Under the pieces are notes generated by a model. The model did not search any database, was not told the DNA's origin, and worked only from the letters and a program-made list of their open reading frames with translations. 64,000 nt of DNA from Paenibacillus sp. DCT19. Its GTDB lineage: Bacteria > Bacillota > Bacilli > Paenibacillales > Paenibacillaceae. Positions 26,673 to 35,911 of the stretch are shown piece after piece. A program made the position numbers and the translations under genes. Position 1 is the first letter of the stretch. Every line of letters begins with the position of its first letter. The stretch covers positions 5,405,501-5,469,500 of the forward strand of contig NZ_CP029639.1 in the NCBI RefSeq assembly GCF_003268635.1, written 5' to 3'.

Positions 26673-27077
26673 TTTGGCTGGTGGCTGCTCTTTGCTCTTT
26701 TGTAGAACAAAGTACGCACAACCAAAGTTGCAATATTCATTAATATAGTCCACCAAACTGGCAATCGTTGAATCCTTCGTAGCTTTGGGATGATTGTCCC
26801 GATAAAAGCCCTTCAGACGTAACTGACTATAACCCCAGTCTCCGATAATATAATCGTACCGTTCCAATACCTCACTGTATCGATCACGGAAAACCTCAGC
26901 GTTCCATCCTTCTTTGTGGTTCTGTACGATTTCGTAATTTTTCCCACCAACTTGAACGATGATCTTTTCTTGAGGTTTGTCTTGTGAATTTTGTTGGGCG
27001 TTATCCTCCGGTTTATCTTGCACCGTGTCTTGAACCTGTTCTATACTTCCTTCTTGCACTTCTATATCATCCATCAT
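26655..27077 (-). CDS. yutD: YutD family protein
   Basis: About 140 residues. A polar, Gln/Asp-rich N-terminal region of about 40 residues precedes the YutD domain, with YEIVQNHKEGWNAEVFRDRY, YDYIIGDWGYSQLRLKGFY and DYINEYCNFGCAYFVL. The function of the family is unknown. The start is placed at 27077 because GGAGG lies just upstream (the next ATG at 27074 is equally possible). It follows lipA with a gap of about 10 bases, and the same lipA/yutD association occurs in B. subtilis. Confidence 0.88.
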   Translation of the reverse strand: MMDDIEVQEGSIEQVQDTVQDKPEDNAQQNSQDKPQEKIIVQVGGKNYEIVQNHKEGWNAEVFRDRYSEVLERYDYIIGDWGYSQLRLKGFYRDNHPKATKDSTIASLVDYINEYCNFGCAYFVLQKSKEQPPAKAKSGS

Positions 27078-27087
27078 GTATCCTCCA

Positions 27088-27987
27088 TCATGCGTGTGTT
27101 GCCGCCTGTTCCGCATGTTTGGTAGCTGACTTCACCTGTTCATGCGCATGGTAGGAACTACGCACCATCGGTCCGGATTCCACGTGGCTGAATCCACGTT
27201 TCAAGCCTTCCTGTTTCAGTGCAGCAAATTCCTCTGGCGGATAATACTTTTCAACAAACAGATGTTTCTCGGAAGGCTGCAAGTATTGACCAATCGTCAT
27301 AATATCGCAATCTACCGCCCGAAGATCATCCATCGTTGCCAGAATTTCATTATATTCCTCTCCAACACCCAGCATAATACTTGATTTTGTTGGGATGTTC
27401 GGCTGCATTTCTTTGGCACGAGCAAGCAGTTCCAGAGAACGTTTATACTTCGCCTTCGCACGTACTTTATCTGACAGACGCTCTACTGTCTCAATGTTGT
27501 GGTTCAAAATATCCGGTTTGGCATCCATAACAATCTGCAACGATTCACGATCGCCCAAGAAGTCTGGAATGAGCACTTCAACACTACAGAGAGGTAGACG
27601 TCTACGCACAGCCTTCACCGTCTCTGCGAAGATTGTAGCCCCGCCGTCCTTCAGATCATCACGAGCTACGCTGGTAATAACACAGTGCTGCAGATTCATC
27701 TGTTCCGCTGCCTCTGCTACCCGTTCTGGTTCTTGTAAATCTAGTTCCGTTGGCAAGCCGGTATTGACTGCACAAAAACGGCATGCCCGTGTGCAAATAT
27801 CGCCCAAAATCATAAAAGTTGCCGTTCGATTGGCCCAGCATTCATAAATGTTGGGACAGCGTGCTTCCTCACATACTGTATGCAGCGTTTTGGAACGCAT
27901 CATCTCTTTCATTTCCTGATAATTATCGCCGGTGGTCAACTTGATCCGAATCCAATCCGGTTTCGGTTCTTTAACACGTTTAGCCAA
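27088..27987 (-). CDS. lipA: Lipoyl synthase
   Basis: A 299-residue radical-SAM enzyme. The auxiliary 4Fe-4S cluster ligands are Cys39, Cys44 and Cys50 ([12 protein letters not shown]), and the radical-SAM motif CTRACRFC supplies Cys65, Cys69 and Cys72. It inserts two sulfur atoms into octanoyl groups on lipoyl-dependent enzymes. The C-terminal conserved serine lies in [14 protein letters not shown]. The gene is cotranscribed with yutD and diverges from the LytH-like gene. Confidence 0.97.
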   Translation of the reverse strand: MAKRVKEPKPDWIRIKLTTGDNYQEMKEMMRSKTLHTVCEEARCPNIYECWANRTATFMILGDICTRACRFCAVNTGLPTELDLQEPERVAEAAEQMNLQHCVITSVARDDLKDGGATIFAETVKAVRRRLPLCSVEVLIPDFLGDRESLQIVMDAKPDILNHNIETVERLSDKVRAKAKYKRSLELLARAKEMQPNIPTKSSIMLGVGEEYNEILATMDDLRAVDCDIMTIGQYLQPSEKHLFVEKYYPPEEFAALKQEGLKRGFSHVESGPMVRSSYHAHEQVKSATKHAEQAATHA

Positions 27988-28203
27988 TGCGTAAACCTTC
28001 TTTCTACTGAAGTTAGGCTGTTGCTCGGAACATATTATACCATGAAAGCGTTGGAAAAACTCCCATTTGTCTCATCTTGTGCATGACAACTCTTATATGC
28101 AAAATCCTTACATGGATAAAATCACGACTTTTGAAGAACCTAGGATATAGCTTATTTCACTCGGCAGTTGTGTTCATCATCTACGGAAAGGGGCTGCTTC
28201 CCT

Positions 28204-29280
28204 GTGCAAGATCGCTTCACATTGCGGTTTACCTACACTTTCTGGATTAAAACGATTCTCGCAGGCACCTTGCTTCTCCCACTCTTGCCTGTAGATGTCC
28301 ATGGTAAACCCTCCATAACCACATCACAAGCCCAGAACCAGGTTGCAGAACAAAAGCCTGCTGAAATCTTCGCTGCACGCCGCAATTTATATGAAAGTAT
28401 CGGGCAGGTATCCGGAATTCCTTGGTACAGATTAGCTGCGATTGATCAATATGAACGAACCATTACACGTGCGCATCCGAAGGATCGCAAGCATCCCGAA
28501 CGGCTGACAGGCATCTACATGACGTCTCCAGCGTGGAGAGGCTGGTTAAACCCGGATGAAACAGATCAGCAGCCGGCATCGATTCTATTTTTTAATGGGT
28601 ATGGTCGAGATGGTTCAGGAGACGGCATTGCAGACCCCAACAACGATCAGGATTTGCTCTACAGCATTGCTAGTGTCATTCAGAAGTATGGAAACCGTCA
28701 AGAAGATTTTAACATCGCTTTATGGGAGTATTATCACAACTCCAGATCGGTACAACGCATTCAGCAATTTGCTAAGTTATACGAGCATTTCGATAATCTT
28801 GATCTATTTGGACATGCTTTTCCCGTCCCGTTAGGTACCAATTACTCTTATCGTAGCACATGGGGCACGAAACGAAGCTGGGGTGGCTACAGAATTCATG
28901 AAGGTACAGATATCTTCGCACCACACGGTCTTCCTGTTCGCAGCACCTGCTATGGCGTTGTGGAGATCAAAGGCTGGAATCCATTCGGCGGTTGGCGGAT
29001 TGGTATTCGGGACTTGAATAATCACTACCACTATTACGCACATCTATCTGGCTTTGACAAGAACGCCCATATCGGCGAAGTCGTAACGCCAGGTCAAGTC
29101 GTCGGTTGGGTAGGCAGTTCCGGTTACGGAAAACCAGGAACCCAAGGCAAGTTTCCTCCACATCTCCATTACGGTATTTATCGGGATAGTGGTCTGACGG
29201 AATGGTCGTTCGACCCCTATCCCTCGTTATCTCATTGGGAGCGAGAAGAGCGTAAACAAAAGAAAAATAAAAGTAAATAG
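28204..29280 (+). CDS. lytH: M23 family metallopeptidase (LytH-like, sporulation)
   Basis: About 358 residues. An N-terminal hydrophobic helix (IKTILAGTLLLPLLPVDV) is followed by an extracytoplasmic region and an M23 peptidase domain with zinc ligands in RIHEGTDIFAPHG and PPHLHYGIY. Neighbours lipA, yutD and yunB match the surroundings of B. subtilis lytH, whose product removes side-chain residues from cortex peptidoglycan in the mother cell. The GTG at 28204 is 11 bases after GGAAAGGGG; a GTG 12 codons upstream has no ribosome site. Confidence 0.85.
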   Translation: MQDRFTLRFTYTFWIKTILAGTLLLPLLPVDVHGKPSITTSQAQNQVAEQKPAEIFAARRNLYESIGQVSGIPWYRLAAIDQYERTITRAHPKDRKHPERLTGIYMTSPAWRGWLNPDETDQQPASILFFNGYGRDGSGDGIADPNNDQDLLYSIASVIQKYGNRQEDFNIALWEYYHNSRSVQRIQQFAKLYEHFDNLDLFGHAFPVPLGTNYSYRSTWGTKRSWGGYRIHEGTDIFAPHGLPVRSTCYGVVEIKGWNPFGGWRIGIRDLNNHYHYYAHLSGFDKNAHIGEVVTPGQVVGWVGSSGYGKPGTQGKFPPHLHYGIYRDSGLTEWSFDPYPSLSHWEREERKQKKNKSK

Positions 29281-29327
29281 AGTTATGATTACCACGCCAA
29301 ACGTCAAATGTTGAAACAATACAAGTC

Positions 29328-29372
29328 AAACCCAAAAGAGCCTTATGTTAAGGCTCCTTTGGGTTTGATTCT
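29328..29372. terminator. Bidirectional terminator between lytH and yunB
   Basis: AAACCCAAA-GAGCCTTA pairs with TAAGGCTC-TTTGGGTTT around TGT, with T-rich sequence beyond. Confidence 0.9.
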
Positions 29373-29384
29373 TTTCTTTTAGAC

Positions 29385-30281
29385 TTAATGATTTCCATTC
29401 ATATTAGGCTGTGTACCATCAATCTCTGGCATCTCATGCTCCAGGTCAAACACGCCTCCCTGTGAGCCTCCAGATGGGGTCTGCTGTTGCGAAGGAGCTG
29501 AAGGGTTCGTGGATGGACTACTTCCCGGATTGGATGTAACCCCTCCCCCGCTTGATACCCCTGAATGACCTGATGGGAGTGCAATAGCTGGAGCCTGACT
29601 GCCATTGCTGCCTACTGGCTTGCCTTGATTATCATAGTAGTACATCGGTACATCACCCACAACAAGCAGGTACGAGATCGGGATCTCCGTATCCACCGTT
29701 TCAGGTTCCATATCAAATGGTACCACCACAGCAACCTCTGCAATGATGTGGATGTATACTTCGACCAAGATCATATTGATACCGGCATTTTGTTGACGGG
29801 TGTTCAGATCTACTTTGACCGCTCCCTGAGGTTCAATACGAACGGGAATATTGGGGCCAAATGATGCCATCACAGGGCTGCCTAACGCTTGCCCCAGTGG
29901 TATTTTCTCCTTTAACATATGCACATTCTGTAGGGTGGACTGTACAATGTTCATGGTACTTGCGGTGATTCGCATATGCTCGTTGTAGTTCAGCATAAAA
30001 CCAGACACTTTTCCAGCAGTATCGGTCTTCCAATCGATCAAACCTTCCGTCGTCTTGCCTTCGGCAACCTGTGCCGTAATCGCTTTGTTGATCGCTTCGG
30101 TGGCGATCTGCTTCACTCGAATCTTGGCTAGATGCATAATAGGGGGCTTCATTTTCTTATCCACATAAGCAAACCCCTGCATTAAACAAAAAGCTGTTAC
30201 TAATAAAATGATCAACCACATTTTACGCCTGCCACTTGGCGGCTTACGGCGTCTCCGGCTTCGCCATCTTCTTCTCATCAT
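29385..30281 (-). CDS. yunB: Sporulation protein YunB, with long low-complexity tail
   Basis: A 298-residue protein. An Arg-rich N-terminus (RRRWRSRRRRKPP) leads into one membrane helix (LIILLVTAFCLMQGFAYV). The conserved YunB domain follows, with IRVKQIATEAINKAI, ANFGPNIPVRIEPQG-type segments and PISYLLVVGDVPMYYY. YunB is a sigma-E-controlled protein involved in sporulation. The last 75 or so residues are rich in Ser, Gly, Pro and Asn, which is longer than I expect for the family (about 250). Confidence 0.9.
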   Translation of the reverse strand: MMRRRWRSRRRRKPPSGRRKMWLIILLVTAFCLMQGFAYVDKKMKPPIMHLAKIRVKQIATEAINKAITAQVAEGKTTEGLIDWKTDTAGKVSGFMLNYNEHMRITASTMNIVQSTLQNVHMLKEKIPLGQALGSPVMASFGPNIPVRIEPQGAVKVDLNTRQQNAGINMILVEVYIHIIAEVAVVVPFDMEPETVDTEIPISYLLVVGDVPMYYYDNQGKPVGSNGSQAPAIALPSGHSGVSSGGGVTSNPGSSPSTNPSAPSQQQTPSGGSQGGVFDLEHEMPEIDGTQPNMNGNH

Positions 30282-30426
30282 TTGAGTGTCCCTCCCCTGC
30301 GGGATGAGCTATACGAGGTTGTTTAATACGACTAGGTATATGTTATCCTTATGCACTGTTGTCCCGAAAAAGAAGGACAGCACCTCTGATATGATGAGTT
30401 GGCAAATGAACGCGTTTATGAACGAC

Positions 30427-30471
30427 AAAAAAAGTGCACCCTCCCACTACATCAGTGGAAGAGTACACTTG
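30427..30471 (-). terminator. Terminator of gnd
   Basis: On the reverse strand AGTGTACTCTTCCACT pairs imperfectly with AGTGGGAGGGTGCACT and is followed by TTTTTTT. It overlaps nothing coding. Confidence 0.85.
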
Positions 30472-30505
30472 GTTACCATGGGCTACCATGGCTAAAATAT
30501 ATGAA

Positions 30506-31399
30506 TTAGTTCTTTTCGACAGCGTGACCGCCAAACTCATTACGCAGCGCAGCTACCACTTTACCTGTGAACGTATCTGTCTCCAGGGAGCGATAACGCA
30601 TCAACAAGGACAGCGCAATAACAGGTGTAGCCGTTTGAAGGTCAAATGCTGTTTCAACTGTCCAACGACCTTCACCAGAAGAGTGCATAACACCTTTGAT
30701 TTCATCCAGGTTCGCATCTTTGGAGAATGCACGCTCTGTCAATTCCATCAACCATGAACGAATAACGGAACCGTTGTTCCATACACGTGCAACTTGCTCG
30801 AAGTCGAAGTCAAAACCGCTTTTCTCCAATACGTCGAAGCCTTCACCGATGGAAGCCATCATACCGTACTCGATACCGTTGTGAACCATTTTGAGGAAGT
30901 GACCGCTGCCCGCTTTACCTGCATACAGGTAGCCGTTCTCAACGGAAGTATCTTTGAATGCTGGTTCAACCACTGCCCATGCTTCTGGGTCGCCACCGAT
31001 CATGTAACATGCACCGTTACGTGCACCTTCCATACCACCGGAAGTACCTGCGTCCATGTAATGGATGCCTTGTGGTTTCAACTCTTCATAACGACGGATC
31101 GATTCTTTGTAGTGGGAGTTACCCGCTTCAATGATGATGTCGCCTTTGGAGAGAAGTGGGCTAATCTCAGCCAATACTGCATCAACGACGTTGTGAGGAA
31201 CCATAATCCACAATACGCGTGGAGATTCAAGAGATGCAACCATGTCTGCATAAGAGGATACGCCTTGTGCGCCGTATTCTGACATTTCTTTCACAGCTTC
31301 AGTGTTCAAGTCAAAAGCTACGACTTCATGTTTGTGATCAATCAAGTTTCTTCCGAGGTTCAATCCCATTTTACCTAATCCAACGAGTCCAAGTTTCAT
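30506..31399 (-). CDS. gnd: 6-phosphogluconate dehydrogenase, decarboxylating (short form)
   Basis: A 297-residue short-form Gnd. GLVGLGKMGLNLGRNL binds the nucleotide, MDAGTSGGMEGA contacts substrate, and GHFLKMVHNGIEYGMM holds the catalytic Lys and Asn. It converts 6-phosphogluconate to ribulose-5-phosphate and CO2. The length is that of the YqeC-type dehydrogenase rather than the 470-residue GndA. It follows zwf in the same orientation, after about 300 bases. Confidence 0.93.
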   Translation of the reverse strand: MKLGLVGLGKMGLNLGRNLIDHKHEVVAFDLNTEAVKEMSEYGAQGVSSYADMVASLESPRVLWIMVPHNVVDAVLAEISPLLSKGDIIIEAGNSHYKESIRRYEELKPQGIHYMDAGTSGGMEGARNGACYMIGGDPEAWAVVEPAFKDTSVENGYLYAGKAGSGHFLKMVHNGIEYGMMASIGEGFDVLEKSGFDFDFEQVARVWNNGSVIRSWLMELTERAFSKDANLDEIKGVMHSSGEGRWTVETAFDLQTATPVIALSLLMRYRSLETDTFTGKVVAALRNEFGGHAVEKN

Positions 31400-31705
31400 G
31401 ATAAATCCTCCTGTAATGTGAACTATGTTTAAATTTTTTTTGCGCTCAGTATAAAATTAAGGTTTGAATCCGCATCAATCGTTGCGGTTACGGATCGTTC
31501 TTTCGATCAATTCCGTCCCCTACACTACGGCGATACTCCAAAAGTTAATTCAACTGAAGACATCTATATTCAAAAATTTTCACTGCCTTCTAGGTAAAGT
31601 TACACGGAAGGTCTTACGCAAAATTGGAATGGTACAATTGGAACTTTGAAGCATCGCTTCTATAGAAATTGAAATCGCAATGTTAAGTTGCGTTGTACTA
31701 CTTCA
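31400..31705. other. Intergenic region between zwf and gnd
   Basis: A 306-base gap with an ACAGGAGGA ribosome site just before gnd. No gene is visible. There is a weak hairpin GAAGCATCGCTTC near 31652 but no clear terminator. Confidence 0.4.
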
Positions 31706-33160
31706 TTACCACCAACGGAAGCCATTCTCTGCTGTCAGGCGATCTGCTGACTCAGGGCCATGTGAGCCTGCTGCATACGTATCCAGTGGCACACTTCCTT
31801 CTTGGAAAGCTTCTTGAATTGGTTGAACCCATTGCCATGCCAGCTCAACTTCATTCCAGTGTGCAAAGAAAGTGGAGTCTCCACGCATAGCGTCAAAGAT
31901 CAAATTTTCATAAGCTTCCGGCACATTGCGTTTGCCTGAGCTGAACGTCATGCTCATTGGTTCCACTTCACCATGGTTCAATGGATTCTTCGCATTTAAT
32001 TGAAGAGAGATGCTTTCTCCTGGTCCAATTTCAATGGTTAACAGGTTCGGCTCCATCGTGTTCTCGGATTCATGCCCTGTTTTCAGTGGAGCTTTGAATT
32101 CAACGACAATTCGAGTGGATTTCTCAGCCATACGTTTACCTGTACGGATATAGAAAGGAACCTCACTCCAGAATGGATCATCAACCCACAATCTTGCCGC
32201 TACATAGGTTTCATTCTGAGAACCAGCTGGAATTCCAGGCTCGTCCAGATAACCAACAACAGAAGAACCTTGCAATTCGCCTGCTGCATATTGAGCACGA
32301 ACAACCTCGGTAGCGATATTCTCTTTCGTCAGTGGACGAAGAGACTCGGCAATCTTACGTTTCTTAAATTGAATTTCTTCCGGTGTACAACGCTTCGGTA
32401 AATGCAAGCCGATCATCATCAGCAACTGAAGCATGTGGTTTTGGAACATGTCACGCAGTGCACCACTTTGGTCATAATACGCAGCACGCTCTTCGACACC
32501 AACCGTTTCACTTGCTGTGATTTGTACATTGGCAATATAGCGGTTAGACCACAAAGCCTGAATCACTGGATTCGCGTAAGTTAATGTCTCCATATTCTGA
32601 ACCATCGGTTTACCGAGGAAGTGGTCAATACGATAAATTTCTTCTTCTGCAAAGGTATTGCTAAGCTTTTCATTTAGTTCACGTGCAGATTGCAGATCAT
32701 GCCCAAATGGTTTTTCAATAATCAGTTTCTTCCAGCCTTTCGTGTTACCGAGTCCACTTTCTTGGATATTCAGTGCAATCGGCTCGAAGAATTCCGGTGC
32801 TACCGACATGTAGAACATGCGATTCTCAGGAATGCTAAGCTCTTGTTCACGCTGCTGAACCAATTCAAGCAGTTTGGTGTAATCTTCAAGCTTCGTATTG
32901 TTTAGAGAACAATAGCGGAAAGCCCCAATGAAATCACGTACTTGGGACGCTTCCTCCGGAGTTTGACGTGAAAATTCATGCAATGACTTTTCAACATTTG
33001 CCTGAAAGTCTGCATCTGACAATTCACGCCGACCCAGACCAATAACGGAAAAGGATTTCGGCATTTTTTGATCCATGTACAAATTATATAATGCAGGGTA
33101 AATCTTGCGTTTTGCTAAATCGCCTGTTGCCCCAAACAGGACAAATGTCATTGCATCCAT
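31706..33160 (-). CDS. zwf: Glucose-6-phosphate 1-dehydrogenase
   Basis: A 484-residue G6PDH. The coenzyme motif GATGDLAKRKIYPALYNL is at the N-terminus and the active-site segment EIYRIDHFLGKPMVQN carries the catalytic His. It makes NADPH at the entry of the pentose phosphate pathway. AGGAGG lies before the ATG. With gnd just downstream, the window encodes both NADPH-producing steps; the lactonase gene is not seen. Confidence 0.97.
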   Translation of the reverse strand: MDAMTFVLFGATGDLAKRKIYPALYNLYMDQKMPKSFSVIGLGRRELSDADFQANVEKSLHEFSRQTPEEASQVRDFIGAFRYCSLNNTKLEDYTKLLELVQQREQELSIPENRMFYMSVAPEFFEPIALNIQESGLGNTKGWKKLIIEKPFGHDLQSARELNEKLSNTFAEEEIYRIDHFLGKPMVQNMETLTYANPVIQALWSNRYIANVQITASETVGVEERAAYYDQSGALRDMFQNHMLQLLMMIGLHLPKRCTPEEIQFKKRKIAESLRPLTKENIATEVVRAQYAAGELQGSSVVGYLDEPGIPAGSQNETYVAARLWVDDPFWSEVPFYIRTGKRMAEKSTRIVVEFKAPLKTGHESENTMEPNLLTIEIGPGESISLQLNAKNPLNHGEVEPMSMTFSSGKRNVPEAYENLIFDAMRGDSTFFAHWNEVELAWQWVQPIQEAFQEGSVPLDTYAAGSHGPESADRLTAENGFRWW

Positions 33161-33574
33161 TGGAGTGCCTCCTGTGCTCTGTGCAGTATAGTATATGATG
33201 TTGCAAAATGTTCAAATCCAAGCATGACAAAAGACGGAATAAGTGGGCATGCTACCCGCCTTGCCTCCGTTTACATATCCGGCCTGAATTTAACATGGAA
33301 CATTCCTTCTCTCCACAACTCATTTGTAGGTTATAAATTGTAACCATTTGAATTAACGTTACCCATATTACACCTGTCGTCACAATTCGTCAATAATCAT
33401 GTCGAACCTGTGAACACCAGTGTTTACAGGGTTTTTCTTTGATGATAACGCTTTATGTGGTAACAATAATAACAATTGGCATGTGACTTTTTATACATAA
33501 AGCAACTAGACACCAAGGTTACAATAAGTATACTAATGCTATAATAAGCATAACCAAACTAAAGGAGTACAATT
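33161..33574. promoter_or_regulatory. Divergent zwf/hxlR intergenic region
   Basis: A 414-base region with no gene. Towards hxlR there is TATAAT at 33540-33545 and, upstream of it, GTTACAATAAGTATACTAAT, which contains the palindrome AGTATACT and could be an autoregulatory HxlR site. Nothing else stands out. Confidence 0.45.
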
Positions 33575-33895
33575 ATGAGCGAGGATAAGAATGCCAAGCA
33601 AATGTGCGAAAAAGTGGAACAATCTTATCAGATCATTGGCCGCAAATGGGTAGCCCTCATTATTCATGCGTTGATGGAAGAACCCAAACGTTTCAGTGAA
33701 ATTCACGCTTATATCCCTGACTTGAGCAAACGTGTGTTGAATGAACGAATGAAGGAACTTGAGGAAGAAGGACTCGTGGTTCGTCATGTGGTTACAGAAC
33801 GTCCGGTTCGGACAGAATATATGTTGTCCCGCAAAGGGACAGAGCTCGGGAGGGCATTAAGTGCCGTGGAACGATGGGCTGATAAGTGGCTTTAA
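33575..33895 (+). CDS. HxlR family winged-helix transcriptional regulator
   Basis: A 106-residue HxlR regulator. The typical IGRKWVALIIHAL, RFSEIHAYIPDLSKRVLNERMKELEEEGLV and RTEYMLSRKGTEL segments form the winged helix, and a cysteine near the N-terminus (MCEKVEQ) is in the position used for redox or aldehyde sensing in relatives. AAAGGAG lies before the ATG. It is divergent from zwf, but whether it controls zwf is not known. Confidence 0.92.
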   Translation: MSEDKNAKQMCEKVEQSYQIIGRKWVALIIHALMEEPKRFSEIHAYIPDLSKRVLNERMKELEEEGLVVRHVVTERPVRTEYMLSRKGTELGRALSAVERWADKWL

Positions 33896-34021
33896 GATGG
33901 AGCTAAGCTAGTAGCTGTATTAATATTAGGTTGAAATTTAATTTATATTTTGTGGAAATTTCATTGTTATGTTATGTGGATTATAGCGAAATTTTAATGT
34001 TGATACTTACACTATATGACC

Positions 34022-34080
34022 AGGAGCGAGATCGAATCGACGAGGTTTAATTCGTCGTTCGGCATTTCGCTCCTAGCCCT
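34022..34080. terminator. Long hairpin after hxlR
   Basis: AGGAGCGA and TCGCTCCT pair at the base, with CGAA-CGACGA and TCGTCG-TTCG above. The plus-strand tail TAGCCCTTATTTTC is only weakly T-rich, so it may act in either direction. Confidence 0.6.
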
Positions 34081-34109
34081 TATTTTCAAAAATAATACAA
34101 TTACACCAT

Positions 34110-34925
34110 TCACTTTGGTAATGTAAAAATAACCTCCAATAGATCTTTGCCTGCAAAAAATGCATCGTACAATTGCTTCACTTCAGGTGAATCCAAATCC
34201 TTCTCTTGCGAGTTAATCAACTCTTCCAATGTTTCCAGAACGATTATTTCTCTTGCTGACAGCACCTTTGATTTCAGCATGAGTTCTTTTTGATTAGGAA
34301 GCAATCCTCTAGGCCAGCAATCCGCATAAACGCCATGGTAAGTATCATACAAGAACGTAATTTGGCTTACGCCGGCATATTTTCTGACATGTGGATGCAC
34401 CAGTAACAGAAATTGTGCAATGATCCCAGAACGCCATCTTATACTAGAGATTTCTTTGGCCTCATTGAGTAGTTTTGATTCCTTTCCTGGCGATCCGGTC
34501 ACATCATCCAGTTCAAATCGGGAAAGGATTGTGATGGTCTTTTCTTTATCCACATGTTGTATTAATTGAATCACGATCTCTTGTTTACGCACCCCAGCAT
34601 GAACAAATCCATTTAAGCAAGATATAATATCGTCTAAACTCGTAGCATGATCACGTATACATCGGATATATTCATTGAAAAGTTCATCAGAATATTTAAC
34701 ACTGATCTCATCCCAATAATACGATTGAACGATCGTCTCAATTAATGAAGCTCGATCATATTTATCATCGATTCGTGGTAGAAGTTCTACCATATATTTC
34801 ACAAAATCATCGCCACAATACTCTAGAATCGGCGGGATGTATTTTATTTTCTCCAATAAAACAAAAAATGTCAGGTATTCTATCGTATCTTTATCTTTGG
34901 TTAGATATTTAAGCATTTCATGCAT
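34110..34925 (-). CDS. Hypothetical protein in immunity-like cluster, 271 residues
   Basis: Not recognised. It is a soluble, almost wholly helical protein (EYLTFFVLLEKIKYIPPILEY, LIETIVQSYYWDEI, KQEIVIQLIQHVDKEK) with no signal peptide, membrane helix or catalytic motif that I can see. Its start overlaps the end of the upstream 162-residue gene, so they are cotranslated. The setting, a run of small, unrelated, co-oriented genes including barstar and SUKH proteins, suggests an immunity protein against a contact-dependent or polymorphic toxin. Confidence 0.6.
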   Translation of the reverse strand: MHEMLKYLTKDKDTIEYLTFFVLLEKIKYIPPILEYCGDDFVKYMVELLPRIDDKYDRASLIETIVQSYYWDEISVKYSDELFNEYIRCIRDHATSLDDIISCLNGFVHAGVRKQEIVIQLIQHVDKEKTITILSRFELDDVTGSPGKESKLLNEAKEISSIRWRSGIIAQFLLLVHPHVRKYAGVSQITFLYDTYHGVYADCWPRGLLPNQKELMLKSKVLSAREIIVLETLEELINSQEKDLDSPEVKQLYDAFFAGKDLLEVIFTLPK

Positions 34926-35406
34926 ATGAATACAACTCCAATTGTTCTAACTGTTTCAATGCGATGTGCTGATAAGGCTCGCACAGTCCGGTAATTTTAT
35001 GAATAAATAGGGGATTATCTAATTGTTTCTCGTCTGCATAAACTTTTTTCCATATGTCATAGAAATTCACACCATAATGGATTGAGGATCCCGTCGCTGG
35101 GTCATCTTCGTTACTTAATTTATCAATGATATTACGTAGACTTAATCTATTATCAATGAATTGCAGGTAATAATAACCAACCGTAGCATCACTAGGTGAA
35201 AAGTTATTTTCCTCGTAATAGCGTTCTTCTATTCTTTTTTCACATACAGCTGTCCCCAGCTCCACGATATCTTTCGCTAATGATACGTCATAAATCCAGT
35301 ACTCCACCTGACTTTTAGTTAGAATCTGATGATCTGCCCAGTCCTGCCAATCTGCCTTCTCATAGTATCCACTCTCACATGCTATGTACAAATAATCTGC
35401 GATCAT
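34918..35406 (-). CDS. Hypothetical protein in immunity-like cluster, 162 residues
   Basis: Not recognised. It is an acidic soluble protein rich in Tyr and Trp (WQDWADHQILTKSQVEYWIYDV, NFYDIWKKVYADEK), traits common among toxin-immunity proteins, which are often acidic and aromatic-rich. It overlaps the following gene by 8 bases. The immunity role is inferred from the neighbourhood only. Confidence 0.6.
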   Translation of the reverse strand: MIADYLYIACESGYYEKADWQDWADHQILTKSQVEYWIYDVSLAKDIVELGTAVCEKRIEERYYEENNFSPSDATVGYYYLQFIDNRLSLRNIIDKLSNEDDPATGSSIHYGVNFYDIWKKVYADEKQLDNPLFIHKITGLCEPYQHIALKQLEQLELYSYA

Positions 35407-35477
35407 GATAGATTGCCTCCTTAAAAAAACTCTGAAAATACGTTCTGGAACCCATACAATTGGAGTTACGTCATTGA

Positions 35478-35873
35478 TTAATCTATTAGTTGCTTACCTG
35501 GGTTCATTGGGTCTTCCAAATGAATTCCGCTAGCCACTATACTTGTTATCACTTCAACTGAATCATGACCCTTTGCTGAATATGCCGAGAAGGTGAACAA
35601 AAACATGCCATCGTCCAGCTCTTCCACCTTCAATTCAGTAATGCTATCGTTTGGAATGTAGCCACTCGGCTCCATCCGGATGGATTCAACATTAGAGAAC
35701 ACAATGTATCCATTAATAATGTCTTCATCCGAATAATAATCCCATGTAGTCGTTCTAACTCTAGATACTGTGGTCACTTGTATTTTCACTAGAGAGTTCC
35801 AGCCATCCATAATGATTTGCTTACAACCGCGATCACCAAGATATACTGTTTGAATAAACGCTTTAGGATGCAT
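35478..35873 (-). CDS. Hypothetical protein in immunity-like cluster, 131 residues
   Basis: A small beta-rich protein (VKIQVTTVSRVR, GYIVFSNVESIRMEPSGYIP, GMFLFTFSAYS) beginning MHPKAFIQTVYLGDRGCK. I have a weak memory of similar proteins in Paenibacillus and Bacillus annotated as DUF6258. There is no membrane helix. Gene order places it between the 162-residue gene and the SUKH gene. Function unknown; an immunity role is plausible from context. Confidence 0.6.
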   Translation of the reverse strand: MHPKAFIQTVYLGDRGCKQIIMDGWNSLVKIQVTTVSRVRTTTWDYYSDEDIINGYIVFSNVESIRMEPSGYIPNDSITELKVEELDDGMFLFTFSAYSAKGHDSVEVITSIVASGIHLEDPMNPGKQLID

Positions 35874-35911
35874 GAAGCTACATTCCCCTCATTTTCATTT
35901 GCTTGGTTGAC

